From assembly GCA_031800475.1 (NCBI GenBank), contig DAPKRQ010000329.1, positions 1-9,077 of the forward strand: a stretch of 9,077 nt of DNA. The letters are read 5' to 3'. Shown here piece after piece: positions 1 to 7,011 of this stretch. The notes under the pieces were generated by a model that was not told the origin of the DNA, did no database searches, and worked only from the letters and a program-made list of their open reading frames with translations. Both the position numbers and the translations under genes were made by a program. Source of the DNA: Kuafuiihalomonas phototrophica. GTDB lineage: Bacteria > Myxococcota > Kuafuiibacteriia > Kuafuiibacteriales > Kuafuiibacteriaceae. The first letter of the stretch is position 1. Every line of letters starts with the position of its first letter.

Positions 1-36
1 CTGGCTCCGCTGGCTCCGCTGGCTCCGCTGGCCCCG
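1..36 (+). repeat. 9-bp tandem repeat encoding Gly-Ser-Ala linker
   Basis: Three exact copies of ctggctccg (1-9, 10-18, 19-27) are followed by a fourth copy with one mismatch (28-36). Because the unit is a multiple of three, a copy-number change keeps the reading frame and only lengthens or shortens a Gly-Ser-Ala linker. The array may continue to the left of the window. Confidence 0.9.
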
Positions 37-920
37 CCTTCGCTCCGGTGGGCGCGTCGCCGCTGGCGTTTCGCCCCCGACTTACCGGGCCGCCGCCGTT
101 GTCCGGGGACGAAGCGACCCTGCGGGCCATCTCGGCCCTACGCGGCCGGGATCCGGACCAGGTCGCCTGGGTCCTGCGGCGGTACCAGCCCCTTCCACCG
201 CAGTGGGCTGGCTTCGTCGTCGAGCTGCTCGAGGATCCGGGGTGTCGTCCCTTCGCCGAGGAGGCCCTGCGAAGGGTGGCGCCGGTGCACCTCGGGTTGC
301 TGGCAGACGTGGTGCTCAATCACCGGGCTTCCATCGAGATGCGCCGGCGCGTTCCGGCTCTGCTGGGCGCCGTGCCGACCCGCCGCAGCGCCCTGATCCT
401 GAAGATCGCCATCGACGCGAATGTGCTCGAGATCCGCTATCGGTCGGCGCTGGCGCTTCACCGCATCGTCCGCCGCAACCCGGAGCTTCGACCCTTCGAC
501 GCCGAGATGTTCGACGCGGCGGGACGGGAGCTGGATCGGTGCCGGTTGGTGTGGACTCCCTCGGCGTCGAGCCCGTCCAACGGCGGGGACGATCCGAGCA
601 CGGTGCGGCACGAAGCGGGATTCGCCTTGGCGTACTGCGTGGAGCTGTTGGGTACCGTGCTCTTGGAGGAGCCGTTTCTGTCGGCGGTGGATGCGATGGG
701 GTCCACCGACCCGTCTCGACGCGGAACGGGCATCGAGTACTTGGAGAACGTGTTGCCCGCGTCGCTGTTTCGTCCGCTGCGACCCTTGCTCGAGCGCCGG
801 AGCGTGGTTCGGTTTGCCCGTCGACCCCGAACGGCCCTGCTCGAGGACTTGATGGACGGAACGGGCTCGGTACGGACCCTGGAACAAGTGCGCGATCGGG
901 TGAAGCGCTGGTACGGATAG
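3..920 (+). CDS. HEAT-repeat protein, C-terminal part (5' end outside window)
   Basis: The frame is open from the left edge, so this is probably the C-terminal portion of a longer protein; a GTG at 48 is a possible but less likely start. From the edge it encodes a Gly-Ser-Ala linker (three GSA units), then Pro-rich sequence, then about 100 residues of helical HEAT-like repeats (roughly residues 48-150 counted from the GTG). Family-like signatures are RRRVPALLGAVPTRRSALIL, then EIRYRSALALHRI, and near the end RRGTGIEYLENVLP. From family memory, this order matches the C-terminus of HEAT proteins fused to MFS or Npt1-type (ADP/ATP translocase-like) membrane domains. No transporter segment lies inside the window, so that part is inference. 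HEAT repeats usually bind proteins; no catalytic motif is seen. The stop lies 4 nt before the next start, which suggests one operon. The HEAT assignment is fairly safe and the transporter link tentative. Confidence 0.75.
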   Translation, partial: GSAGSAGSAGPAFAPVGASPLAFRPRLTGPPPLSGDEATLRAISALRGRDPDQVAWVLRRYQPLPPQWAGFVVELLEDPGCRPFAEEALRRVAPVHLGLLADVVLNHRASIEMRRRVPALLGAVPTRRSALILKIAIDANVLEIRYRSALALHRIVRRNPELRPFDAEMFDAAGRELDRCRLVWTPSASSPSNGGDDPSTVRHEAGFALAYCVELLGTVLLEEPFLSAVDAMGSTDPSRRGTGIEYLENVLPASLFRPLRPLLERRSVVRFARRPRTALLEDLMDGTGSVRTLEQVRDRVKRWYG

Positions 921-924
921 ACCC

Positions 925-2856
925 GTGACCCGAGCGACGCGGCACGGCGCCCTTCGGCGACCGGAACCTCCCCCCGCCGACCCGGGGCGACACCCTCGAT
1001 CCGAGCCCAGGTCTCGCCCATGGGCCACGGGGTTGTGGCTGGGGGCATGGGTCCTCGGCTTCGCCATGCAGCAGAGCGGCTCCGGGCCGGATCCGGTGGC
1101 TGGCCTGAACGAGCTGGCAGCCGGCTGGGCCGAAAATCCCGGGACGGATCTTCCCCGGGACCTGGAGCGTCTCGTGCCGGCATCCGTGCGCACGCGTGTC
1201 CAGGCACGTCGCCAGGACGGAGAGTTGGCTTCCCCGCAGGCGTCGTTCACGGCCCAGCAGCAGCTGGACCGGCGGGCAGAGCTGCTGCGCCGAGACCTGA
1301 TGGCGTCTGCTTTGGCCCGTTGGGGCGTGGTGCCGGTCCAAGGGTGGTCCCAGTGGGGCTGGATCCTCGGTGTGCTCGTTTTTGCGGGGTTCTGGCCATG
1401 GCTCTGGGGACTGTTGACCTTTCAATGGGTCGCTCCGGCGGTCGAGCGGACGGTCGGATCTGGGCCGCTCGTCGCCCTTGCTGGCACGGGGGCGCTGATC
1501 GGGCTCGCGGTGAGCACGGGGCTCTCTCCAGTGGAATCCATTCGACCTATTGCCGGAGGAACCGGCGCGGTGGCGGCGGTGGTGGGCGCCGGAGTCGTGG
1601 CCTTTGGCCGCTCGTCCTTGCCGGTTGTCGGTCTCTTTTCCGTTCCCTGGCGCCTTCCCGCGGTGGCTGCCCTCGGTCCGCTCCTCCTTTCGGTTTCGGG
1701 GTTGGTCGTCCTGACCTCCCACGGCGCCTGGACCCACGCCGTCGGCCACGGAGCAGCCGGCGCGTTCGGGGCCCTTTCGGCAGCCGGGGTCGCGGCCGTA
1801 CGCCGAGGACCGCGGCCTGCCGGCGCCCGGCTGGGCGCTGCGGCCGGAGCGGCGATCGCGGTGCTCGGCCTGGCGTTCGCGCTTCCGGAGGCTTCCGGCC
1901 TCACGCCGACAGACGCCGGCTTCGAGCTGCGCACCGATCCTCCCGGGGCCCGCATTCGGATCGACGAAACCTGGTGGACCTCCGAAACCCCCGCGGTTCT
2001 CACCGGCCTTCGGCGCCATCGTGCCTACGAGATCGAGGTCGAAAAGCCCGGTTTCTTGGTCGACCGCCCGGTCCGGTATCACCGGGCCACCCACCCGCCG
2101 ACCCGGCTGGAGTTCCGGCTTCGTCCTCGGGTCGACGTGCGGGTCGACGCCGACGTCGAAGCCATGGTGTGGCTCGATGGCCGGCGGCTGGGCGTCACGC
2201 CCGTGGCTCTTCCCGGGCTCGCCCGGGGAAGTGAGCACCTGCTCGAGCTCACCGCCGAGGGGCGGGTGCCGGTCCGTCAGACCTACCGGCCCGAGGCCTC
2301 CGAGACGCTCCGGTTCGAGCTGGAGCCCGCGGTGGGGCTGGCAGTGGAATCGACCCCATGGGGGCGCGTGTTCGTGGACGAGGTTCAGCGCGGCGAGACC
2401 CCACTCGAACGGCTTGCGGTGCCCGCGGATCGGCCGTCGGTGCTGCGAATCGAGCGACCCGGCTATCGGACCGTGCGAAAGAGGCTGTACCCAGTTCGTC
2501 TTCGCTCGGGCCAGCGTCTGCGGTTCACGCTCGAACCGCTTCCGCTGTCCGAGATGGATCTGACGCCGGCCCAGCGAAAAGAATACGCCCGAGCGAGCGC
2601 CGAGCTTCGGCGCGCTCGCGGGCGGCTCCGACGTTTGGCGAGCCGGCTCCGCCGGCTCGAGCGCCGACTCGAAAACTTTCCGAGCCGGGACAAATCGTCT
2701 CTTCCAAAGCGGATCGCCCTGCGGAGGTCCATCCAAGAGACCGAGGCTGCCCTACCCGACGCGCAGGCCACGGTGGACGGCCTCGAGCACCAGCTGCGGG
2801 CCTTGCGGGAAGAGGCTCGGGCCCAGGTCGTTGACCGGGCGGCGTCAGCGAACTGA
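925..2856 (+). CDS. Rhomboid-like membrane pseudoprotease with PEGA domains and coiled coil
   Basis: This is a membrane protein of 643 residues. Residues 1-34 are Arg/Pro-rich and likely cytoplasmic. A first membrane segment (35-50), a long loop (51-140) and six further segments (about 142-320) follow rhomboid order. ERTVG at 174-178 and RPIAGGTGAVAAVVGAG at 207-223 align with the rhomboid ExxLG and GxSGAxxGxxG stretches; TM6 has H275 followed by glycines at 276, 279 and 282. The nucleophile position is Thr213, not Ser. In TM2 the usual HxxxN is W159 and L163. Only the TM6 His remains, so classical proteolysis is unlikely. Three PEGA-type beta domains follow (about 333-400, 402-468, 470-538; DPPGARIRID, VWLDGRRLGVTP, TPWGRVFVDE). 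An Arg/Glu-rich coiled coil (546-640) ends the protein. With seven membrane segments and a cytoplasmic N-terminus, the PEGA part would face the periplasm. The GTG start, 4 nt after the upstream stop, has no strong Shine-Dalgarno, which suggests coupled translation. The partner or substrate is unknown. Confidence 0.82.
   Translation: MTRATRHGALRRPEPPPADPGRHPRSEPRSRPWATGLWLGAWVLGFAMQQSGSGPDPVAGLNELAAGWAENPGTDLPRDLERLVPASVRTRVQARRQDGELASPQASFTAQQQLDRRAELLRRDLMASALARWGVVPVQGWSQWGWILGVLVFAGFWPWLWGLLTFQWVAPAVERTVGSGPLVALAGTGALIGLAVSTGLSPVESIRPIAGGTGAVAAVVGAGVVAFGRSSLPVVGLFSVPWRLPAVAALGPLLLSVSGLVVLTSHGAWTHAVGHGAAGAFGALSAAGVAAVRRGPRPAGARLGAAAGAAIAVLGLAFALPEASGLTPTDAGFELRTDPPGARIRIDETWWTSETPAVLTGLRRHRAYEIEVEKPGFLVDRPVRYHRATHPPTRLEFRLRPRVDVRVDADVEAMVWLDGRRLGVTPVALPGLARGSEHLLELTAEGRVPVRQTYRPEASETLRFELEPAVGLAVESTPWGRVFVDEVQRGETPLERLAVPADRPSVLRIERPGYRTVRKRLYPVRLRSGQRLRFTLEPLPLSEMDLTPAQRKEYARASAELRRARGRLRRLASRLRRLERRLENFPSRDKSSLPKRIALRRSIQETEAALPDAQATVDGLEHQLRALREEARAQVVDRAASAN
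1921..2538 (+). repeat. Three tandem PEGA-type domains
   Basis: These are residues about 333-538 of the rhomboid-like protein. Each unit of about 68 residues has a beta strand with a Pro-Gly or similar turn, a V/I-x-V/I-D strand, a G-x-T-P or E-T-P turn, and a closing strand ending LRPR, LEPA or LEPL. The three units have diverged strongly; the middle one has lost the Pro-Gly turn (it reads DADVEAMVWLDG). In the PEGA family such units occur in extracytoplasmic and surface-associated proteins. Confidence 0.75.
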
Positions 2857-5800
2857 CCGACCACTGCCGGTCCGGCTCCGGGCCATCATCGCCCGCCGGC
2901 GGAAGACCGGCAGCCCGAGCAGGAGACCGGCAAGAAGCCACGATGCGGCTTGCGACGCGGCGGACGGGCGGGGACCGCAGCGGCATCCCCCCGATGCGGC
3001 GCTCAGCCCCGGATTCAAGCTCTCTTCCACCCCGAACCGGATCTGCAGGGTGCGGTCGGCGGCACCGTCCGGATCGTTCGGACCCCCGTCGGCCAGGGTG
3101 AGGCGCAGGCAGCGGTGCCCGGGGGTGAGGCCCGGGTCGAACTGGGTGCTGAACGGGGGTGGGCATGCGCCGTCCGAGCCCGGGGCCGAAGCGATGGCGT
3201 CGCCATCGCGCGAAACGAACGGCGCACTCGACGTGCCGTCGATTCGGAGCACGCCGGCGCCCCCGGAAAACGGCTCGGGCCAAGCCACCACCAGTCGCAC
3301 CGGCCGGCCGGCATCGGAAAGCTCTGTGGCCACCAGGTCGACCACCGGCCCCCCTTCGAGCCCTTCGGCGCTCGGCAGGCCGGCGCCCGGCCGTCGGGCC
3401 TGCACCGCCAGCTCCCCCAACTCCAGGCGCACGCCCGGGTCTGCCTCGGCCATGGCGGGCGGATCTTCGCCCAGACCGAGCGGCATGGCGTGGGGCAGTT
3501 CCCAAGCGTCCTGCAGGTTCGGCAGGCCGTCCAGGTCGTTGTCCCCCCAGCCCTCGTCCGCGTCGCTGAGGCCATCGCCGTCGGCATCTTCGTCCGGAGA
3601 CAGGGTCGGAAGTTCGTCGATGACCCGCACCGTGACCGGCCGAACGCTGGTCAGGCCCGTCGGTTCCGTGGCCTGCAGCCAGACCGGCGCCACGCCCAAC
3701 TCGAAGTCCAGGGCGGTGCCGTTGAGGCGCACGCTGGGCCCGCTCACCTCCGCCCCGTCCGGCAGCAGCCACACCAGTTCGGCTCCGGCGGGTGCGGCGG
3801 CCCGAAGCTCGATCACGTCGCTTCGACGTACCGTGAGGCCGGGCGTTCCCCCGACGCTGGCGCTGACCCGGACCCGGGGAGATACCGGTCCTTCGGTGAT
3901 CACGGTGGTGTGCCGGGCATCGGGCTGCAGGTTCGGGCCGGATGCCATCTGCACCTCGATGGTCTCGTCGTCTTCGGTCCCGCCGTCGCTCACGGTGTCG
4001 AACGGGACTTCGACCGAGACCGTTTCGGCGTCCAAGCGGACCGTGCCTGCAGTCAGGTCATGGTCGGTCGAAGCTGCGCTGCCGGCCACGTCGAACGGAA
4101 TCGACACGGGGTCTGGGGAGGGGCCATTCGCCCAGACCTGGAAGGCCGCCGGGTCGCCCTCGGACACGGTCTGGTCCGGGGACAGGGACACGATCGGTCG
4201 AAGCCGGATCGTCTGGGCGATCAGGGCCTCGTCATTGCCGCTTCGCTCCCGCCAAACCACGCGGCGCTGCCCGGGACGGACCCAACTCGGGCCCACCCGC
4301 TCCACCTGGACCGGGCCATCCAGCACGCCGAGAGACTCGGGCACCGGCAACCGAGACAAGGGCGTAATGAGACCCTCGGCCTCCAACACCACCGGGGTGT
4401 CGAAGGCCGGATCGCCCACCCACACTTCCAGTTCGAAGGGGGGGCTTTCCAGGTCACCATCCGACACGGTGATCGGCACGGTCAGTCGGCCGCGGAAGCC
4501 GCCGTCCGGCTGCACCGAGGTCCCGTCGGTACCGTAGCCCTCGCCGTCGGTCACCCGAACGGTGAAATCGTCGGGAAAGAGATTGTCCGGGTCATCGATG
4601 ACGAGGTCCACCGCCCGGACCGGCAGCGCCCGCTCGCTCGATGTGGACAGGACGCGCTGACCGGTGACTTCCGGTGGATCGTTCACGGGCTCCACCTCCA
4701 GGTCCGCCACGAAGGTTTCGCTTTGGAACTGGCCGTCCGATACGGCCAAGGGGATCTGCAGAGTCCCGAAGTAATCGGGGGCTGGAGTGATGGTGGCGGT
4801 TCGGGTGCCGGCGGCGTTTTCGACGGTGTAGTTCTCGCCCGACTCCACCGTCAGGGTCAGCGGATCTCCGTCGGGCTCTCTGACCTGAAGGTCGTCCAGG
4901 GTCAGGACCCGGGGCGTATCTTCGAGGGTGGTCAGGGTCTGCTGGTCCACGACCTCGGGCGGGTCGGGTTCCGGCGTGACCTCGACCTGGATCGCGAAAG
5001 GCGCGCTCCCATCGATCCCGTCGGATACCGTGACGGGCACCTGCAGTGGCCCGAAGTAGTCCGGGTTCGGAATCACGGTGGTTTGTGCCAAGGTGTAGTT
5101 GTCGCCGGGCAGCACTCGGAGGGTGAAGTCCGAGGCCATGGAGTCCACGTCGGTCACGGCCAGGTCGGACAGCGTGAGGGGCAGTTGTCCGTCTTCGGCC
5201 ACGGTCAAGCTCGCCGGGCCGGTCACCACCGGCGCGTCGTTGACCGCCACCACCTCTACCGGGACGGTGAAGGGGTCGCTCGAGAGGTCCCCGTCTCGAA
5301 CCCGGACCGAGACGGCGAGTGTTCCATTGAAGTCTCGGCTGGGGGTCAACGTATCGCCGTTCGCCAGGTAGTTCGTGCCCGGGTCGATCTCCACCGTGAA
5401 GTCGTCTGGAAAGGTGTTGTCCGGGTCCTCGACGGTGAGGGCGGTGGGGGCCACGGTCAGGGGCTGATCCTCCAGAATCTGCAAGGAAGCTGCCGCCGTG
5501 ATGACCGGTGGGTCGTTCACGGGGGTCACCTCGACCTGTAGCTCGAACACCTCGCTTTCCGCGTCTCCGTCTGTGACGGACACCGGGACGATCAGCGGAC
5601 CGTTGTAGTTGAGAGCGGGGGTCACGGTGCTCGACGCCACCGTATAGAAGTCTCCCGGCTCCACGAGCACCGCGAAACCGGCGTCGTTGTCGACGTCGGT
5701 GAAGACCAAGTCCGCCGGCACGATCGACCGCGGCGTGTCTTCGGGGGTGGTCACGGTGGCTTGGGCCGTGACCACCGGCGCGTCGTTCACGGGGTCGACG

Positions 5801-6993
5801 GTGACGGTGGCGGTGAAGACCGAGCTGTCCGAGGATCCGTCGTTCACGGTGACCGGGACATGGATCTCGCCGTTGAAGTCCTGGGATGGCGTGACGGTGG
5901 AGCCGGACACCGTGTAGTTGGTTCCGCCTCGTACATCCAGAGTGAAGTCCGCAGGGAAGTTGCTATCGGGGTCGACCACAGTGAAGTCCGACAGCTCCAG
6001 CTCCAGTGGAGTATCCTCGGGGGTGGTCAATGTGTCTTGCCCGGTGATCTCCGGGGGCTCGCTAAAGAGCGTCCAGCCCAAGTCCTCGAACAGAGCTCGG
6101 GTGAGACGGCGATCGGTGGTCAGATTGTAGCTGGGTTCCATCAATTCGTTCGGGGAAAGCCGCCGGTCGAAGTGCGAGATCGACGAGCCGCCCCGGAACG
6201 TCGTTGGTGCGTACATGAGGACCTCTCCGCCGGTCACGGTCCCCGACGAAAGAAAGCTGCTCAAAGAGGTGACGCCGGAGCCGGTCCAGATCAGGTCTCC
6301 GTCGTCGGTGCCGGCGGTCTGGCGCTCCGCGTCGGTCATGTTGGCGTCGGACAAGGTCTTTCCGACAGAACGGTCTTCGAGCTGAACGACATAGGCGTCG
6401 TCGAGGCCTGCCAAGAGGCTTCCGGTCTGAAGGTTCGCCAGGCTCAAAAAGCCCAAGCCATGGGCCAGCTCGTGAAGGACCACGTCGAAGAACGAAATGT
6501 CACCGGGCGGCGGTGTGCCGGTGCCGTAGTACCAATCTCGGCCGGTCAGGCAGCTCGACTCCTCAGCCGGATCGTCGAGGGACGCGTTGAAGAATGTACG
6601 CACCTCCGCGCTGCTGCCGTTCTGATCCACCCCGGAGATGGCGTTGGCCATGGCCTCGACGTACCAGGTGTTCGAAAGGGGGGCGCCCGGAAAGTCGCGC
6701 TCGATGCTGTTGGGTCCCGCGCTTCCGAGCACACCGCTCGAAGGACTGCATGCGAGGGCGGTGAAAGTGACATCGACTTCGATGTCGACGGAGCTGACCA
6801 AGATGTCTGCCCAGATCTGGGCGGCCCGCTCCAGAGCGTCTCCGCGGTCCTGGGTGTAGCCTGCCAAGAAGTTGAGCACGAAGGTGGAACCTTTGCCCTG
6901 AACCGTGATCGTCTGGGTCTGGGCCGAGGCGTCCTTCGAGTGGAGCATCCAGGCGAAGACCGCCGCGCAAAAAATCGAGAAGAATCGTTTCAT
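2845..6993 (-). CDS. Secreted M8-like zinc metalloprotease with cadherin-like repeats and C-terminal sorting signal
   Basis: This is a very large secreted protein of 1382 residues. A signal peptide (1-24) ends in ASA before Gln25. The catalytic domain (about 25-310) has HELAHGLGF at 174-182 (ligands H174 and H178, catalytic E175). The metzincin third His does not follow at the usual place (Ser184). Instead SHFD with H274 and NELMEP with M285 come 96 residues later, followed by LTRALFEDLGW. This resembles the leishmanolysin (M8) layout of distal His plus Met-turn. Six cadherin-like repeats (314-860), an HYR-like domain (865-933), Calx-beta (934-1035), a PKD-like region (1038-1124) and a thrombospondin type 3 calcium stretch (1134-1163) follow. 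A choice-of-anchor-U-like domain (about 1165-1322; EADPGVRL, PGLTPGHRCLRLTLADGGPN) and a MYXO-CTERM-like tail come last. Likely role: calcium-stabilised surface or released protease or adhesin. The ATG lies 18 nt after the upstream stop without a clear Shine-Dalgarno, so translation may be coupled. The 3' end overlaps the rhomboid-like gene by 12 bp. Confidence 0.88.
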   Translation of the reverse strand: MKRFFSIFCAAVFAWMLHSKDASAQTQTITVQGKGSTFVLNFLAGYTQDRGDALERAAQIWADILVSSVDIEVDVTFTALACSPSSGVLGSAGPNSIERDFPGAPLSNTWYVEAMANAISGVDQNGSSAEVRTFFNASLDDPAEESSCLTGRDWYYGTGTPPPGDISFFDVVLHELAHGLGFLSLANLQTGSLLAGLDDAYVVQLEDRSVGKTLSDANMTDAERQTAGTDDGDLIWTGSGVTSLSSFLSSGTVTGGEVLMYAPTTFRGGSSISHFDRRLSPNELMEPSYNLTTDRRLTRALFEDLGWTLFSEPPEITGQDTLTTPEDTPLELELSDFTVVDPDSNFPADFTLDVRGGTNYTVSGSTVTPSQDFNGEIHVPVTVNDGSSDSSVFTATVTVDPVNDAPVVTAQATVTTPEDTPRSIVPADLVFTDVDNDAGFAVLVEPGDFYTVASSTVTPALNYNGPLIVPVSVTDGDAESEVFELQVEVTPVNDPPVITAAASLQILEDQPLTVAPTALTVEDPDNTFPDDFTVEIDPGTNYLANGDTLTPSRDFNGTLAVSVRVRDGDLSSDPFTVPVEVVAVNDAPVVTGPASLTVAEDGQLPLTLSDLAVTDVDSMASDFTLRVLPGDNYTLAQTTVIPNPDYFGPLQVPVTVSDGIDGSAPFAIQVEVTPEPDPPEVVDQQTLTTLEDTPRVLTLDDLQVREPDGDPLTLTVESGENYTVENAAGTRTATITPAPDYFGTLQIPLAVSDGQFQSETFVADLEVEPVNDPPEVTGQRVLSTSSERALPVRAVDLVIDDPDNLFPDDFTVRVTDGEGYGTDGTSVQPDGGFRGRLTVPITVSDGDLESPPFELEVWVGDPAFDTPVVLEAEGLITPLSRLPVPESLGVLDGPVQVERVGPSWVRPGQRRVVWRERSGNDEALIAQTIRLRPIVSLSPDQTVSEGDPAAFQVWANGPSPDPVSIPFDVAGSAASTDHDLTAGTVRLDAETVSVEVPFDTVSDGGTEDDETIEVQMASGPNLQPDARHTTVITEGPVSPRVRVSASVGGTPGLTVRRSDVIELRAAAPAGAELVWLLPDGAEVSGPSVRLNGTALDFELGVAPVWLQATEPTGLTSVRPVTVRVIDELPTLSPDEDADGDGLSDADEGWGDNDLDGLPNLQDAWELPHAMPLGLGEDPPAMAEADPGVRLELGELAVQARRPGAGLPSAEGLEGGPVVDLVATELSDAGRPVRLVVAWPEPFSGGAGVLRIDGTSSAPFVSRDGDAIASAPGSDGACPPPFSTQFDPGLTPGHRCLRLTLADGGPNDPDGAADRTLQIRFGVEESLNPGLSAASGGCRCGPRPSAASQAASWLLAGLLLGLPVFRRRAMMARSRTGSGRSVR
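2893..2997 (-). other. MYXO-CTERM-like C-terminal sorting signal
   Basis: Residues 1333-1367 of the protease read Ala-Ser-Gly-Gly-Cys-Arg-Cys-Gly, a short spacer, a hydrophobic helix (SWLLAGLLLGLPVF) and Arg-Arg-Arg. This tripartite pattern with invariant Cys is that of MYXO-CTERM signals, which are processed by myxosortases in Myxococcota. GlyGly-CTERM, processed by rhombosortases, is the alternative, because of the Gly-Gly and the gammaproteobacterial-style domains before it. An unusual 15-residue tail follows the Arg cluster. Confidence 0.72.
4414..6054 (-). repeat. Six tandem cadherin-like (VCBS/tandem-95 type) domains
   Basis: Residues 314-860 hold six units of about 90 residues, starting near 314, 406, 496, 588, 679 and 774. 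The typical unit runs P-V-(V/I)-T-x-x-x-x-L-x-x-x-E-D-T-P, a hydrophobic strand, D-x-D, N-Y-T-V, T-P-x-x-(D/N)-(F/Y)-x-G, V-P-V-x-V-x-D-G, then P-V-N-D-x-P. The sixth unit lacks EDTP and the closing PVND. Units 1, 3 and 6 carry an extra D-P-D-(N/S)-x-F-P-x-D-F-T stretch absent from 2, 4 and 5. Such domains form extended, calcium-stiffened stalks in bacterial surface proteins. Confidence 0.88.
6460..6474 (-). other. HExxH zinc-binding active-site motif
   Basis: The reverse strand encodes His-Glu-Leu-Ala-His (residues 174-178 of the secreted protease) followed by Gly-Leu-Gly-Phe. The two His and the Glu are the standard zinc ligands and general base of zincins. The probable third ligand is H274, encoded at 6172-6174, in Ser-His-Phe-Asp. 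Confidence 0.9.
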
Positions 6994-7011
6994 GGGAACT
7001 GCCGTGGCCGC

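Noticed and set aside
2639..2659. A perfect 8-bp hairpin (cgagccgg / ccggctcg, 5-nt loop).
   Set aside because: It lies in the Arg/Leu coiled-coil coding region and has no T-tract on either strand; codon repetition explains it.
316..2736. A long open frame on the reverse strand across the HEAT and rhomboid-like genes (806 codons).
   Set aside because: It lies opposite two well-supported genes, has no recognisable domain, and is rich in Arg, Pro and Gly as expected from reading GC-biased codons backwards.
3500..3600. The Asp-rich stretch DEDADGDGLSDADEG read as EF-hand pair.
   Set aside because: The spacing DxDxDGLSDxDE fits thrombospondin type 3 repeats between anchor domains, and no flanking helices of an EF-hand are present.
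2950..5541. A long open frame on the forward strand across the secreted protease gene (863 codons).
   Set aside because: It is the mirror of the cadherin-like repeats, rich in His, Arg and Gly, and has no domain or start signal.
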